A DNA stretch of 64,000 nt from Microplitis mediator. Taxonomy: Eukaryota > Arthropoda > Insecta > Hymenoptera > Braconidae. Both the position numbers and the translations under genes were made by a program. Numbering within the stretch: the first letter of the stretch is position 1; the number at the start of each line of letters is the position of its first letter. The stretch covers positions 16,999,901 through 17,063,900 of the forward strand of contig NC_079979.1 of NCBI RefSeq assembly GCF_029852145.1. The letters run 5' to 3'. This document shows, in pieces, positions 11,324-23,011 of this stretch. The notes beneath the pieces are model-generated. The model was given only the letters and a program-made list of their open reading frames with translations. It ran no database searches and was not told the DNA's origin.

Positions 11324-11921
11324 CACTGTAAAAAAATACGGGATAATAAGTCTAGGCGGTGGTGGTGTTAAATTTGAATACCGATGCGGTATTTTTCGGT
11401 GTTTAAAAATATTTAACTTGAATATTTTTATTTACTCGATCATTACAGTGAGATAGTATTTTTATTAATTGATTAAATTATTGGTGATTGAAATGGTGGG
11501 GGTAAAATTGTGTAATTTTTACATAAATAATTATTTAAATAAGTACATAGCAAAATAGAAATTTTCCTCCAGATAATATACGAGACTGAAGTTACCCGAC
11601 GTCTAATATTTTTTGGGTTTTTTTTAAACGATAAATTACAAAAAAAAAAATATTTGAAAAAATTGCACCTATAGTTTTAAAAATTTTCTACATGTGCATT
11701 TTTTTAGTTTTATTTTTTTTCAAAACTAAATTGTTTAAAAAAAAATCCAAAATTTGTTAATTGTCTGCTAACTTCAGAATTATGATAATATTCATTAAAT
11801 TTTTCTAATTTCTATGCGTGGAATTTTTTTTTACACTGATTTAACACCGGTATTTTAACACCACCAAATTACACCGCCTACACTTGTGTTATTTAATTCT
11901 AACACCGCTCTTTTTACAGTG
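11324..11921 (+). mobile_element. Family B MITE, complete, hosting a family A copy
   Basis: Ends are CACTGTAAAAAAATACGGG and GCTCTTTTTACAGTG, both flanked by TA (11322-11323 and 11922-11923). The interior has the ACACCG words plus a stretch (GGTGATTGAAATGGTGGGGG) shared in reverse with the copy at 34706-35056. Family A is inserted at 11585-11778. Confidence 0.8.
11585..11778 (+). mobile_element. Family A MITE nested in family B
   Basis: Left end ACTGAAGTTACCCGACGTC, right end GTCTGCTAACTTCAG, interior with AATTGCACCTATAG and TTTTCTACATGTGCAT as in other A copies. Family B sequence resumes on both sides, so A inserted after B. Confidence 0.75.
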
Positions 11922-11923
11922 TA

Positions 11924-13380
11924 CTTCATAAATTATGTTTACTTTTTAATATTATGTGTTAATATTATGACACTTTGTTAAGTATCTTCCAATAGGAGGA
12001 AACCTTTTAATATTAATTTATGATCTTATTTACTCTTAGCTATATAAGTAACATATGATGAGTGACATGTATTTCGTTTGTGAGAAAATAAAGGCGTCAG
12101 TTTTACAATCACCTTCTGCTGGAAGTAGTCGACGCGTTTTGCCAGGCTGTTAATAAAACTAAAAATAAAAGTCTATTCTCGAACACAACACACACTCATA
12201 TTTATATATACATACATTCTAACAACACTCGGTAGAATTTTAACGAGACCGGACGAGAGTAAATCCTCGTACCTTTTGCTCCTGATACTTTCGCCCAGGG
12301 CGAGGATTCATGCCGAGTGTTGCTACTCTAACAAGAAAAGCTCTCGCACCACGTGCTCGAAAAAAAAATCCGATTTAAACTGATGGTGTATTTGTGTGTA
12401 CATAAAACTGAGAATCGTTCTCACCTCGAGTCACCTGAAGCTCATAATGAATTATGATCTATGGTCAAGAGTCATTATTAACGTTTGGGTTCACCCTATT
12501 GCTTTTTTTCCTCACCGTCTCTCCCTCATTTTCATCGATGATATCCTCATATATATACATATATATATCATTTTAAGGAATGTAGATATCTACACCTACT
12601 TACCCGTTCAGTAACATGCCGTATTTTCATCATAATTCAACAGAGTTACCTTTAATTTAAATGCTAATTAAATACTCCTCCTTTCTCCTTTTTCAATCTC
12701 TTGGTACGCATACGTACCAACTAAACACATATTCATCCCGCCTATATGGCTACAGATAATCGTCATGGGGATCAGTCGACAAATTGAAACGGCCATCATA
12801 TATATATGTATATATCCAAGGTGTTTATTGAGACCTCATATTAATCATAAGGATATAATTGGAGTGTAAATTAAATATAATATAAATACGCTTACAGCAA
12901 AATACAGGATACTGTTACACATATATATGTACATATATTTATTTTTATATTGACAATAGACAAGATTGTTGAGCTGATTAATCGATAAATTCTTGTCATT
13001 GAACATCAAAAGGCAATGTCAGAAGAATCTGTTATATTAAATCATTTGTGAAATATGCATCATATATATTTATTTCTTGCTCTCGTCAATGGGTTAACTA
13101 TTCAGGAACGGACTCACCGAGGAATAAATATTAATCATCAGGTAGCTCGGTTAGTTGACAGATACATTGGAAGATAGATACGTGAATTTAAAGAGAGATG
13201 AAAAAAGTAGTGTCGTTGATAAAACGCTAAGCATTCCTATCGAATATATATCAAGAGATTTTGTTTAGTTTAAATATATATGTCATGACAATCGATAATA
13301 TACTGGGAGAACTTCGCTTTAAATAATATATACCGGTAACTTAAATGTTAATAGATATTCAGATTGGATGTATAAATGTA
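11924..13380. other. Unique sequence with TA/ATATAC microsatellite patches
   Basis: Short TATATA tracts occur near 12196-12210, 12546-12568, 12798-12815 and 12920-12940. No supported gene or element. Confidence 0.45.
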
Positions 13381-13381
13381 T

Positions 13382-13475
13382 AGACAGAAAAAATGATTTT
13401 TTGGCCGAGTAAAAAATTTCTTGGGGCGAGTAAAATTTTTTTGCAGCAAGAAATGATTTTTTTTTTATGTATAAT
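13382..13475 (+). mobile_element. Family E fragment, diverged
   Basis: Contains GACAGAAAAAATGATTTTTTGG, an AAAAATTTCTTGGGGCGAG word and GCAAGAAATGATTTTTTT, all typical of E, but without a clean terminal pair. An old or deleted copy. Confidence 0.4.
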
Positions 13476-13574
13476 AGAGAAGTGAAAATAAATCTTTTGA
13501 ATATTTTGTTAAGTTTCGAGTAAATTTTTATAGATGGATATAAATGAGGATTGAAAATTTAAACATTCAAGTTT

Positions 13575-14090
13575 TTAGGGGTGACAAGATTTTTTATTTC
13601 CTTGAGGGTTTAAAAATAAAATCGTAAAATTGTAAAAAAAATTAGGATGGAACAATAAACAAGATAATTTCGGGGACGAGAATTCCCGGGGAATCAATAA
13701 ATTCAGATCGAAGTTATAAAGTCGGTGAGCAGGACGATTAAGAGAAGGACACTGGCATCGCCATCTTGGATTGGAAAACGTTTGGTCCAAGCGATTGAAT
13801 GTCTCCCTCGGCGAGTATTGTTCACCGTTGATTTTTTTTACACTCTGGTTTTCTCGCTTTATCCACTCGCGGCCTCGTCTTCTTTCTCGGTTTTTAAATG
13901 TGCAGTTGGTTTTTTCTTTTCGATCCAGAGTCGGGAATTGAAAGCTTCGACTCCCAATAGCTCTCGATCGGGTCAATCTTCGATCTGGCTCCGACGATTC
14001 TATTTCTCCGGCCGATTGCCGGATAAATAAAACGTTTATGGGCCCAGGATAGTTGAATGGTTTTTGTATCGTTCGACAAGTATTTTTCAC
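13575..14090 (-). CDS. ORF of 171 codons, doubtful
   Basis: This is the longest ORF not made of tandem repeats. The peptide is rich in arginine, serine and asparagine with no motif, and a 101-codon ORF is open on the opposite strand across the same GC-rich patch. Both strands open together suggests a stop-poor composition rather than selection. Splice sites were not convincing. Retained only because of its length. Confidence 0.1.
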   Translation of the reverse strand: MKNTCRTIQKPFNYPGPINVLFIRQSAGEIESSEPDRRLTRSRAIGSRSFQFPTLDRKEKTNCTFKNRERRRGREWIKRENQSVKKINGEQYSPRETFNRLDQTFSNPRWRCQCPSLNRPAHRLYNFDLNLLIPREFSSPKLSCLLFHPNFFYNFTILFLNPQGNKKSCHP

Positions 14091-14199
14091 TCAAGTTACT
14101 TTTCAAATGGGATAAAATCTCTCAATAGCTAAATTCAACTTTAATTTTCTCAGTAAACTTTTAAATAAATATTTAATGTCTACAGTATTTATTTAAACT

Positions 14200-14352
14200 C
14201 ACTGTAAAAAAATCAACGTGAATTTGGAGTGATCTGGATTTAATTTAAGTCCACATTGACTCCAATTCGGAGTGAGTTTAACTCCAAGACGATCAAATAC
14301 TCAGTCATCTGCGCCGGCTTTATTCAGCGTTTACTCCTCAAATTTTTCAGTG
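14200..14352 (+). mobile_element. Family F MITE, short 153 bp copy
   Basis: Begins CACTGTAAAAAAATCAACGTG and ends TTTTTCAGTG. The interior carries the GGAGTGATCTGG / GACTCCAATTCGGAGTGAG words of family F. This is the simplest F copy and may represent the basic unit from which longer copies were built. Confidence 0.65.
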
Positions 14353-16896
14353 TAAAAAAACTGAAATGAACACAAAAGAATAAATGAATCCCAGGAAAAA
14401 TAAATAAAAAATCCTGTTAGTGGCGATCGTACGTTGAAAAGAATTATTATTGTCTCACTGATTCAATCAGCGAGTGTTGAATACATAGATCTTGATAAAT
14501 GATGAAATTCGTCAGATTTATCAGGCCGAAGGAGTCAAGAATTTAATATTTTTTTGTTGGGCATAAGCTTTTTATAAATTACTCATAAATATTTTTCGAT
14601 AGGTAGTTAAAAGAAAGCATGAGTTAAATGATATCTACGGTATATCTTTATTTTTTGGCTGCGCAAAGTTGGAGTTTGCCTGGCTGCCTTTATTCAGCTG
14701 TGGCGAGGCGTGTCTGCATTATTTTATTAGGCTGAATTATTCATGCGCGTCACTTACACGGTATGCATAAGTTGTGCCCTTTCATCACTATCTTGGTCTG
14801 ACGCAGGTTTCTGATGTCCTGCTCCTTTCCGTCTCATTGCTCGTTCCTACTTATGCTCTCAGTTGTTCTTCCAATCGCGCCTTAAATGGCATTTTGAATT
14901 ATTATATTCCCAACTATTTTTATCAGTTCTCCTTTGCATCATAGCTCAAATAAACCGGCAAATTGATAAATGATATAATCTATTGTACAAAACGAAAAGT
15001 ATGAGGATAAAAAAATATAAAATTAATATAACTATAAAAATACCACAAGAGTAATTGAATTGACACGCTCGTCAAAATGTTTTAAAAGAATTTAGTACAA
15101 GCACCTGGACGAATTCTGCGTTACATTCCACTTTGTTGCTCTTTTATTATTCGGTTCTTCGTGCTGGCGGTTTAAACGCGGTAGCCGCGAATATCCTGAA
15201 CATCATTCTCAGCACGTTTGTCGAACGATTCGTGGCAACCTTACGAAAATCCTCCGACTCGGCAAAAATTCCGTCTTAGCAGTCTCATTTCTCTCAAGAT
15301 CTTCTCTTTTATTCTCCTCATCTTCTCTTTTTCTTATTCCTCCTTCTCCTCGGAAGATCGTTTACTACATCACAACCTTTCCTCCCGCTAACTTGATTTT
15401 TGTACGGGGACTGATGCTCCATGGGCAGACGAGCTCTCTCACGACAGCTTATAGTCTTCTCTCTTATACTGTACGTTTTTTCATCCTCTTACTCTCTTGT
15501 GCAAACGTAAACTCCGGTATATAAGCCTCGCGTCATCCCTCAACGTCAATCCACCTTCAGCAGTGACGCCAAAACTAACCAACGTCGATTTGAATGCGTT
15601 ACGAGCTCAGCATTCCTTACAACTCAGCAGGATCAAACTTTTTATTCTTAACAAATCGACATGCCTATTTTCTTTGTCCTCCTATTCTCATACCACGCCG
15701 TCACCTTTGTCCACTCTTGTGCCCTATATGTCTACTTTTCCACCAACGTGATAATTAAAGTCAAAAAAACGCAGAAAGTTTAAGTATTCAGATAATTATT
15801 ACTTTAAGATAGTACTCGAGGTAGATAAAAAATAAAATAAAAGGCTGGAACGGGATCGAGGTAACCGAGAGAACGAGATCTTGAGTACAAAACAACATAC
15901 GTATATATATGTATATGTGTATACAAAGTTATGTCGGAATAGCTCGCGCTCGAGGTAATAGCAGCTAAACGGTGGCGGCGCCTTGATATGCAAAGCCTGG
16001 AATTTCCATGGAACGAGAAGATCTGGTGCTTCTGCTGATCCCGTCTTCTTCGCGCTCTTCAGAGGCATACGGCATGTTCGAGCTATTCCAGTAATAGCAT
16101 CCGTTTTACATTTGTTCGTCTGATTCGATTTCTTTATATATATGTATATATAGAAACTGAGATGGTGAGAAATAGGCTACAACAATAATAGGCTGAAGAA
16201 AGGTCTCTTTAATAAATTAACCATAAATAAAACCCGTGGATTTAACTGATTAGCTGGGAGTTATGTTTGATGAAAGTTATAATGTCGATAGGACTATTTA
16301 TTATATTTGTTATTTTTAATGTCTTATCTGATCTATATATTAAAAGGAAACATCTAATTATATTTGTTCAATCTTGCGTATCCGAGTGTGGATTGCGAGT
16401 TGAGGAAATCAAAGTCAATTAAATTATCAATGAATTACCATAAAAAGACAGCGATACTTGTAGATGTTATTAATTATTTACAAGGCAAGTGGACTGTAAT
16501 GAAAAGCCTTAATAACATATTTATTCAAGTTAAAAAATATTTAAATGTTTACTTTTTTTGGTGTTGACAGAAAAAAACTTTGTTTTATTTTAAATTGTTC
16601 ACTGAAATATTCGTTTTTGTGCAGAAGCTTTATAATACTTTAGCATAAAATTCTATTGAAAATTATCACTGAAATAATTTTGATTTTATTGAGATTTATT
16701 CTGTATAGAATATATGAGGATTTGAATTGCGCGCTTTTTTGATTTTTCTGAACAGTGTAAATTATAGTGACTGCTTCAGTTGTGACTGCTTGTTAACTTG
16801 AACAATATAAATATATATATAATGAGAGCATAATTGTACGCCCGCATGTCCTTTGAAATTCCAGTCCACGCGCAGCGTCTCTGAAAATTCACCAAA
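14353..16896. other. Mixed-composition unique sequence, no supported gene
   Basis: Holds a pyrimidine-rich patch at about 15280-15360 and several overlapping ORFs (15497-15751 plus, 15799-16068 minus, and a 36-codon minus ORF at 15965-16075 in a different frame over the same bases). Overlapping open frames argue against any one of them. No element family recognised. Confidence 0.35.
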
Positions 16897-17070
16897 ATGG
16901 CGATAGGACGCGGCAGAGATGAGGCAGAGCGGATAAAAGAAGTAAAAGAAAAATCGATGGTATTACTGAGTAAAAAAGGCGGTTCGAAGGTTGATGATAA
17001 CATCAGTCTCTCAGTGCAGCTCTTGTCTCGCTTTTATTCCAACAGAAATCGTCGTTTGGTTCTTCCTTGA
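16897..17070 (+). CDS. Small ORF, 57 codons, good start context
   Basis: The ATG lies in a near-ideal insect context (ACCAAAATGGCG). The peptide begins with an acidic/basic stretch (GRGRDEAERIKEVKEKS) and ends arginine-rich. No hydrophobic segment or known motif. A real short protein or first exon is possible; chance remains likely at this length. Confidence 0.16.
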   Translation: MAIGRGRDEAERIKEVKEKSMVLLSKKGGSKVDDNISLSVQLLSRFYSNRNRRLVLP

Positions 17071-19626
17071 TGTAATTTGTATCGGGAGCGGCGGTTTGCC
17101 GAATAACCGAAAGGCCCTTGGAAGAGAACATCGAGATTCGATGCAACCTGCCGGTCCAAAATCGTCAACCGATAGAGAGAAGAGTGAAAACTGAGGAAAA
17201 AAACAAACCCCGGCAATTCGTGCGCATGAAAAAGGAAGAATTTTTGTTTGGATCTCTGTCTCTCTCTTTGTCGTTCTTTTCGGAAACTATAACAAGCATC
17301 TGTGTTGCTGTTCGGGTGCTGGATACGCGTCTTCTATACATACATATATATATTTATACATATATACAGTATCTTTGTCTCTGTTTCTTTTCACTCGGTT
17401 CTTGATTCACCGAGTGAAACCGGGCGTGCACTTTTTCGATCCGTATTCGCACTCGCGCGACTCGTTTTTGCCGGGGCCAGGCCCACTAACAAGCAAGGAT
17501 CTTGTGAATTCTGATTCCGGCTGACACTTTAGTGATGTTACTCGGCTGTCGCTGCTCCAGCCCTTGCCTTTGCTCTCTTCTACAGCTTAAACTTTGTGTC
17601 TCTGCCGACAGAATACTTTAACTGGATAGATGTTTACCATAGCCTCGTCATCCGGCTAATCTAATCCGTTATTCTAGTGTCTTCCACCACCGCATCCATA
17701 TTCAGCTCGTTTTCCTTCACTCAATAAATATCACCTTTTTTCGTCTCTCCTCTTGGAATAATAAAAACATGATATCTGCTGCCATCGAGGATTTAATAAT
17801 ACGCAATAAATAAATTATATATACTGATGAGTGTTATGGTTTTTTTTATTATTATCGTTTGAAGAACACGAAACAATTTTATGTATCTAGAAAAAATCAC
17901 TCCTCACTTGGCGTATAATAGGTGGGCTCGTGTCAAGCCAAGATTAATTTGTGGGAATAATAGTGATTGGCAATCGACGTTTCGGCGATAGGTCATAATG
18001 ATAACAATGAGAGAAGTCTGATAAGAGACAGATTACCTGAGGGATTGAAGTACGAGAGAGAAAGGCGTTTTTACCGCTTGCTGTTACTAGTGTATGTATA
18101 TGTATATGTATATATATAGTAATATATAAAGTATAGAGAACTCGAAAACCCCTCGTCACTCGATCTCGTCTCGGGACCGGGCCATATCCCAACGCCTATC
18201 TCTCGAGGATCTGGTAATTAATTTTAAACACATGATATAATTGGTCCCAACGAAAATTGGGCAGAGCGTCTCTTCATCGAGATGATTAGCCCGTTTAGCC
18301 GGTTCCGAGAGGGACTGATTGACACATTGATATCCAAGAAATTTTTTACAACCAAAATTATCATGTTTCTTCAGTGTCTCTATGCGTAAGAAACAGTTCC
18401 TTTATTTTTTATTTATTTCTTTACATCTAATTATTGTCTTGTATTTCAGTCTTATTAATTTTATTATAATATTTTTTTTTTTCCCATGATTACCCGAGCG
18501 ATTAGTCATAATGACAAGACATTGATTCCACAATGCCAAAATATTTAAAGACTGGAGTTCGTAATACCGAGAACCTGTTCAATAATTAGTTTGCGTTAAA
18601 CTGACCCAGCTGGTAAGGGGCAGGATTAAAACCGGTTTAGGATAACTTTTCCACAGTTGTTACTGATGCAATGATCATATCATGGCGCTAATCGGGATTA
18701 AGAAGTTTGAGCGATCGTTAGGACGACGGGTGTCTTACTTTTGTTTTGAACAAACTACTGATATCTGGGCTCGTATCGTGTCGCACTAAATACACAAAAG
18801 AATACTTTCCGATATAAACTTTTCCTGTTAACTTGTGGCTAAAGATCACTGGTCTTAGATACAGTCTGGGATCTATTCTAAACTTGTACGAGTCAAGTTA
18901 ACTAAAGCTTATTCGTTTTGGTCGTAGATTTATGCAGGTATATAATTTCTTTTGTAAAACACCGTCGCACACGCCCATCAGTGCACGTAGAATACCCATT
19001 TTTTTTATTCTTTAAAAAAACGTGATGACGTTTTCCCGGTAATTTCAGTTTGAATTTAAAGAGTGAATTGTTACTGCGTAGTTTGAATTTATAGGTAAAT
19101 TATTAGTGACCGGGGTATAGATTCTGTAGGTTACCGCGCTCTCACCAGGAATCTCTTTCATGTTTATTTCGGTGAAGTTTCAGCGATGCGTTAACATAAC
19201 TTTTCGACAACTATTCGGTGTTAACCCCTCACTATATATTAATGTGGCTGTGCTGATGCGAAAAGAATCCTTGCTGTTTGTGAGATTGGCTTAAAGAATA
19301 ATAAGAATGCTTCCCATGATGATCCTCAAAAAGAACTAAATCCAATTCCTTAAGAACAATTAACGGCTAATCTCCTTGAGCCTCCGTCAATGCTTATTGT
19401 TATTTTTAAATTTTTCTTTGTTGTTTCTCTCCTCTGTTAAGAGAATTATCGATTTCTAATCTTCCTGTTGTTTCTCTGATTTATGATCTCCCCATCATAG
19501 TCATGAGATTAAGAAAATTTATCTGGGTAATGTATAAATAAAAAGAGTCACCCGGCCTTAACCGGAATGGAAAGATTTCTTATTTGAATACAAAAATTTG
19601 TTGAACTTCATAAAAAATTCAATGAT
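17071..19626. other. Unique sequence, no supported gene
   Basis: Includes a CT-rich patch near 17253-17275 and short TATA microsatellites near 17340-17366 and 18092-18118. An open plus-strand run of about 50 codons at 18230-18390 lacks start and splice signals. Confidence 0.35.
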
Positions 19627-19778
19627 ATAGTGCCGGATAGCTCAACTGGTAGAGTACTCGGCGCGATACCGAATTGGTCTGGGTTCGATTCCCAGTTCGG
19701 ACTATCTATATTTTTCTCAATTTATCTATAAATTGTCTTATTGAAAAGATTTGCATGTTTAGGTTTCCACTATATTTA
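19627..19778 (+). mobile_element. tRNA-derived SINE (family S), complete copy
   Basis: The first 76 bases are tRNA-like with RNA polymerase III control boxes: A box TAGCTCAACTGG at 19638-19649 and B box GGTTCGATTCC at 19682-19692. A roughly 75 bp tail follows, shared with the copy at 42189-42370 and ending CCACTATATTTA. AATGAT flanks both sides (19621-19626, 19779-19784), consistent with a short target duplication. SINEs of this layout are transcribed from the internal promoter and moved by a LINE reverse transcriptase encoded elsewhere; no such gene is in the window. Confidence 0.8.
19631..19702 (+). tRNA. tRNA-like domain of the SINE, probably not a functional tRNA
   Basis: A 72-base cloverleaf can be drawn: D arm GCTC..GAG, anticodon stem TCGG/CCGA, T arm CTGGG-TTCGATT-CCCAG. 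The acceptor stem (TGCCGGA with TTCGGAC) has two mismatched pairs at its open end. The anticodon loop reads CGCGATA, putting CGA at the anticodon but G instead of the universal U at position 33. The second copy keeps U33 (CTCGATA). These defects, and the shared tail, point to a retroposon head rather than a working gene. Confidence 0.5.
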
Positions 19779-19842
19779 AATGATTAGATTAAATATATTA
19801 AAATAATATAACTACTGAATTAAAAAATTCTACTGTAGTATA

Positions 19843-20338
19843 CCCGAGTCAAAAAACAAATACTGATTTTTAAGTCTCAAAGTTCTCAATGAGGTATTTG
19901 AGGATCAATTTAGAATTTGAAGATTGACAACAGTGTAGAAAGTTATCCTAGTTTAGTTCTCAAAGTAGTAGTTCCGACCTATTTTACCACTTTGAGGACT
20001 AAACTAGAATAACATAATTTGGATTGTAGCCTCAAAATACTCAAAACGTACAGGAATAATTTTATCCACATTTGAACCTCAAAAGTCTCATTCGTCGTAT
20101 TCTCTCCCCTCTTTTTTCTATCTAAAATTTTCAAAAGCCCGAAGTATAACTTTTCATTCGTTGAGGATTTTGAGGTCTTACTTATAACTTAAAATCGATA
20201 AATTATTCGCATTTAGACCTTATAGTTCTCTTTGAGAACTTTTAGTACTAAAGTAGAGTTACTTTCTGGGCGGCAAACAAAACATCAAAGGAATTGAAGC
20301 TTTTGAGGACTAAACTAGAATTTGTATTTTGACTCGGG
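19843..20338 (+). mobile_element. Family K element, copy 1
   Basis: Inverted ends CCCGAGTCAAAAAACAAATAC and GTATTTTGACTCGGG, each next to TA. The interior is about 480 bp of degenerate repeats in both orientations: GAGGACTAAACTAGAAT, AGTTCTCAAAGT and AACCTCAAA words. No coding sequence. Two more elements with the same ends but different interior repeats lie at 28626 and 38404. Confidence 0.75.
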
Positions 20339-20340
20339 TA

Positions 20341-21919
20341 AGTAATACTTGTTTTGTGAGCTATATTATATGAATTTCAAGGAATTAAGTCATGTCTTAT
20401 CATTCAGAAGTTAATAGAGGGCTAAGCTGCAAAAATAAGCTTTTTAAATTTTTGTCAAAATTTCGAGATCATTAAATTGTTAGAAAATATTTTCCAAAAA
20501 CAAGTAATATAGTGATAACTAAAGCTAATCATGCGAACTTTAGGATACATTTTTCAGAATTAATTTATCACTTTCGGTCCAAAAGTTATTTATGGACAAA
20601 ACCGGAAAATTCGTTTGTATGAAAATCAAAACAAAATTTCAAAGAACCATAACTTCTAAACTAATCGACCGATTGGGCTCATCTTTGATCTCGATCAATG
20701 CAATTGTTCACTGAATAAGTGGATAAAATTTCATGAAGATCCATTAAGAATTGCGAGCGCAATCGTGATTACAAGGCGTAGGCATATCCAAACTTTTGAG
20801 TGGATGGTATTTTTCGACTATAGGTAAAATAAGACATATAGTGGCAGTTCTTTGATAATTCCATCGTGAGGCCCATTGCAATAGTCCGATTTCTAAAGAA
20901 ATCAACCTAAAAAATAGTAGTTTAAATAAATGTTCATTAAAAAACAAATAATAAAAAGTTAATGACAAGAATGAGACAAGAGTATACTTATTAATTTATA
21001 TTTATTTACGGTAGTCATTCAAGGGATTGGAGAGCGTTGGAATTCGACCATAAAAATCACCCTCATTAATACCGTCGGATTTCATAAATCTTGAGTAATA
21101 AGTTTTTACGCATTGGTTATGGCGCATAATAGCGGCTTAATTGTGCGCCAGTGGGCACAACATTATCCTTCTCTCAATTTTTCGCTCTCTCTCTCTCTTT
21201 TAACTTCATATGTGCTTTGCTCGCTTACGGTGTGTATACAGGCCAGTAACTGGTACACACATAAAATACTTACACCAACACGCGGCAGGGCACCGAGGCT
21301 CACATGCGTGAATACATAAACGCATAAATATTGTTGGGTCTCTACAATCTTAAGTGTATATAAAAAATGAAAGTAAAAAAAGCATAATAAATAAATAAAT
21401 AAATAAATAAAAAAAAAAAATATCATATATATAAGAGAGGTAGAACGTATATATCCAAACGCGTGTCTTATGGTAATATTCCTTGGTGTTAGCAGTACCT
21501 TACAATATTATTTGTCCACGTTAAATCGCATGACTGATCATCTCGACATCTTACCTTGTGGTTCTCATTTCAATTTCAGCCTCTCTCCCACATCTCTTTT
21601 ATCATCCCGGTTAAACATCATTTAATCTGCGTACGAATAAAAATACATCAACTAGTTCTTTGATGCTGGGGAATTTTAGAGTAGGCACTGATGCCAATTG
21701 TGTGTATAATAAATATATAAATTAGCATGGATAAATAATGTAATAATAAGACACTGACTAAGAGCTGTCAAATAATATTTTTTTTAAAACGTATGCCCAC
21801 TTATCAAATAAATGATTCTTGGATGATTGTTTCGTTGGATTCGATTAACCAAATTAGGTCGAAAGAATTTATTTTTGTTTGTGTATTAATATATATATAT
21901 GTATGTATATATATAGCGG
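20341..21919. other. Unique and possibly transposon-derived sequence
   Basis: The 20400-20790 part has phrasing such as ACCATAACTTCTAAACTAATC seen in degenerate noncoding elements in this window (compare ATAACTCTTGAACGGATGAACC near 31985). No second copy was found. An AAAT microsatellite occupies 21387-21410. No gene supported. Confidence 0.35.
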
Positions 21920-22240
21920 ATGAGAACCTCCGCGGAATTTAGTTTGGCGTTAACCTGGAGGCGAGTCGAGAGTCCAGGGATCGGCCGGTGTTTGGCAGAC
22001 AATTACTCCAGGGACCCCCCGCGGCAGCGATGGATGTCTCTCTTGGTTGGGATACCTGGGCTAGCTGCCTTCTGGGCCCGCGTTCCACCTCGCAGCTCTT
22101 GGCTTACTCGTCCCATCCTCCATGGGATCCCCTTTCCTCTCGACGTCCTGGCACCCAGACGGCCTGAGCATAAACTGTTTGCTCAGTTGATATATCGTAG
22201 AGATACTTATCACCTATACGATATGAGGAATGCTCAGTAG
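21920..22240 (+). CDS. ORF of 106 codons in a GC-rich island, doubtful
   Basis: The 21916-22190 patch is distinctly GC-rich (GATCGGCCGG, GGGACCCCCCGCGGC) against an AT-rich background, and one frame stays open through it. The peptide is tryptophan-, arginine- and proline-rich with no motif; GC-rich DNA is stop-poor. The island could equally be a regulatory region or part of an exon on the other strand. Confidence 0.12.
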   Translation: MRTSAEFSLALTWRRVESPGIGRCLADNYSRDPPRQRWMSLLVGIPGLAAFWARVPPRSSWLTRPILHGIPFPLDVLAPRRPEHKLFAQLIYRRDTYHLYDMRNAQ

Positions 22241-22617
22241 GTATTACCCATGAAATATTGTATTCTAAAAGGAATCTAATGATTTAGAGCTTGAATAAAC
22301 CCTTCAATTACTAATGCTTCGATATTGAAAAAACGTTATTATAAATCTACATTATAAATTTACTCTAATATATTTTGAAATCATTGAAATAATATATATT
22401 TATTATACTTTTTTTCAATTATCCATAAATTATTTTGAATTTTTCATTTTTGAATTCCCCGGGTCAGAAAAATGTATGAAATTTGGATTTTTTGACTTAA
22501 ATTTTGATCAAATTTGACTTGATTTTGGATTAGTTGATTCAAATTCAAACCAAAAAATTCAAATTTACCGCCAGATTTCATAAGCAATAGAGTTCACTTT
22601 TAACGCCTGTAATCTAT

Positions 22618-22708
22618 CGCGGGGGGGGGGGGGGGGCAAAACGGGCGTACATTTATATTACATGTCAACTCTTTTTTTTAAGGGGCCCATTTTGCCCCAC
22701 TCTCCCCT
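22618..22708 (+). mobile_element. Family D, deletion derivative
   Basis: A run of 17 or so G followed by CAAAACGGGCGTAC at the left and TTTTGCCCCACTCTCCCCTA at the right reproduce both family D ends, but only about 40 bp separate them instead of 450. This is a short internally deleted copy. Confidence 0.6.
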
Positions 22709-22761
22709 ATGTATCGTAAAGATAACTTACCGTTAATTAGCAGATTGTGGTTCAAGTTGAC

Positions 22762-23011
22762 AAAAAAAAATCGGTCTATCGGTTAACCCTGCGGACCAGC
22801 TCTAAATCTTCCCGCTGTTTTTGAGCTCCTTGAGCTCGAAACAATTTTTGTGAATAAATTTTCAAGCTCTTCCGTATAAAATCCCATACTCAGGACTTGG
22901 TGTTGTAAAAAAAATTAGATTCGTCTTTAAATAAACTCTATGGAAGTCCCAGAGTCGATCCATGCAAATTCCATATAAAATCCATTTTCAATTTTCTTAG
23001 CGGGAAGTTAA
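22762..23011 (-). mobile_element. Family C element, complete 250 bp copy
   Basis: On the minus strand it begins AACTTCCCGCTAAGAAAATTG, carries one degenerate copy of the unit that forms the 32.7-34.6 kb minisatellite (ACAACACCAAGTCCTGAG, ATGGAATTTGCATGG), then the family tail: two GAGCTC words, AAACAGCGGGAAG, GGTTAACCGATAGACCGAT and a T run. It shows the ancestral order head-unit-tail. Confidence 0.75.

Noticed and set aside
14700..14960. Open frame of about 55 codons with a signal-peptide-like start
   Set aside because: No ATG at a sensible place, the acceptor lacks a good pyrimidine tract, and similar runs are common by chance.
18230..18395. Open plus-strand run of about 50 codons
   Set aside because: Neither a start codon in context nor an acceptor precedes it.
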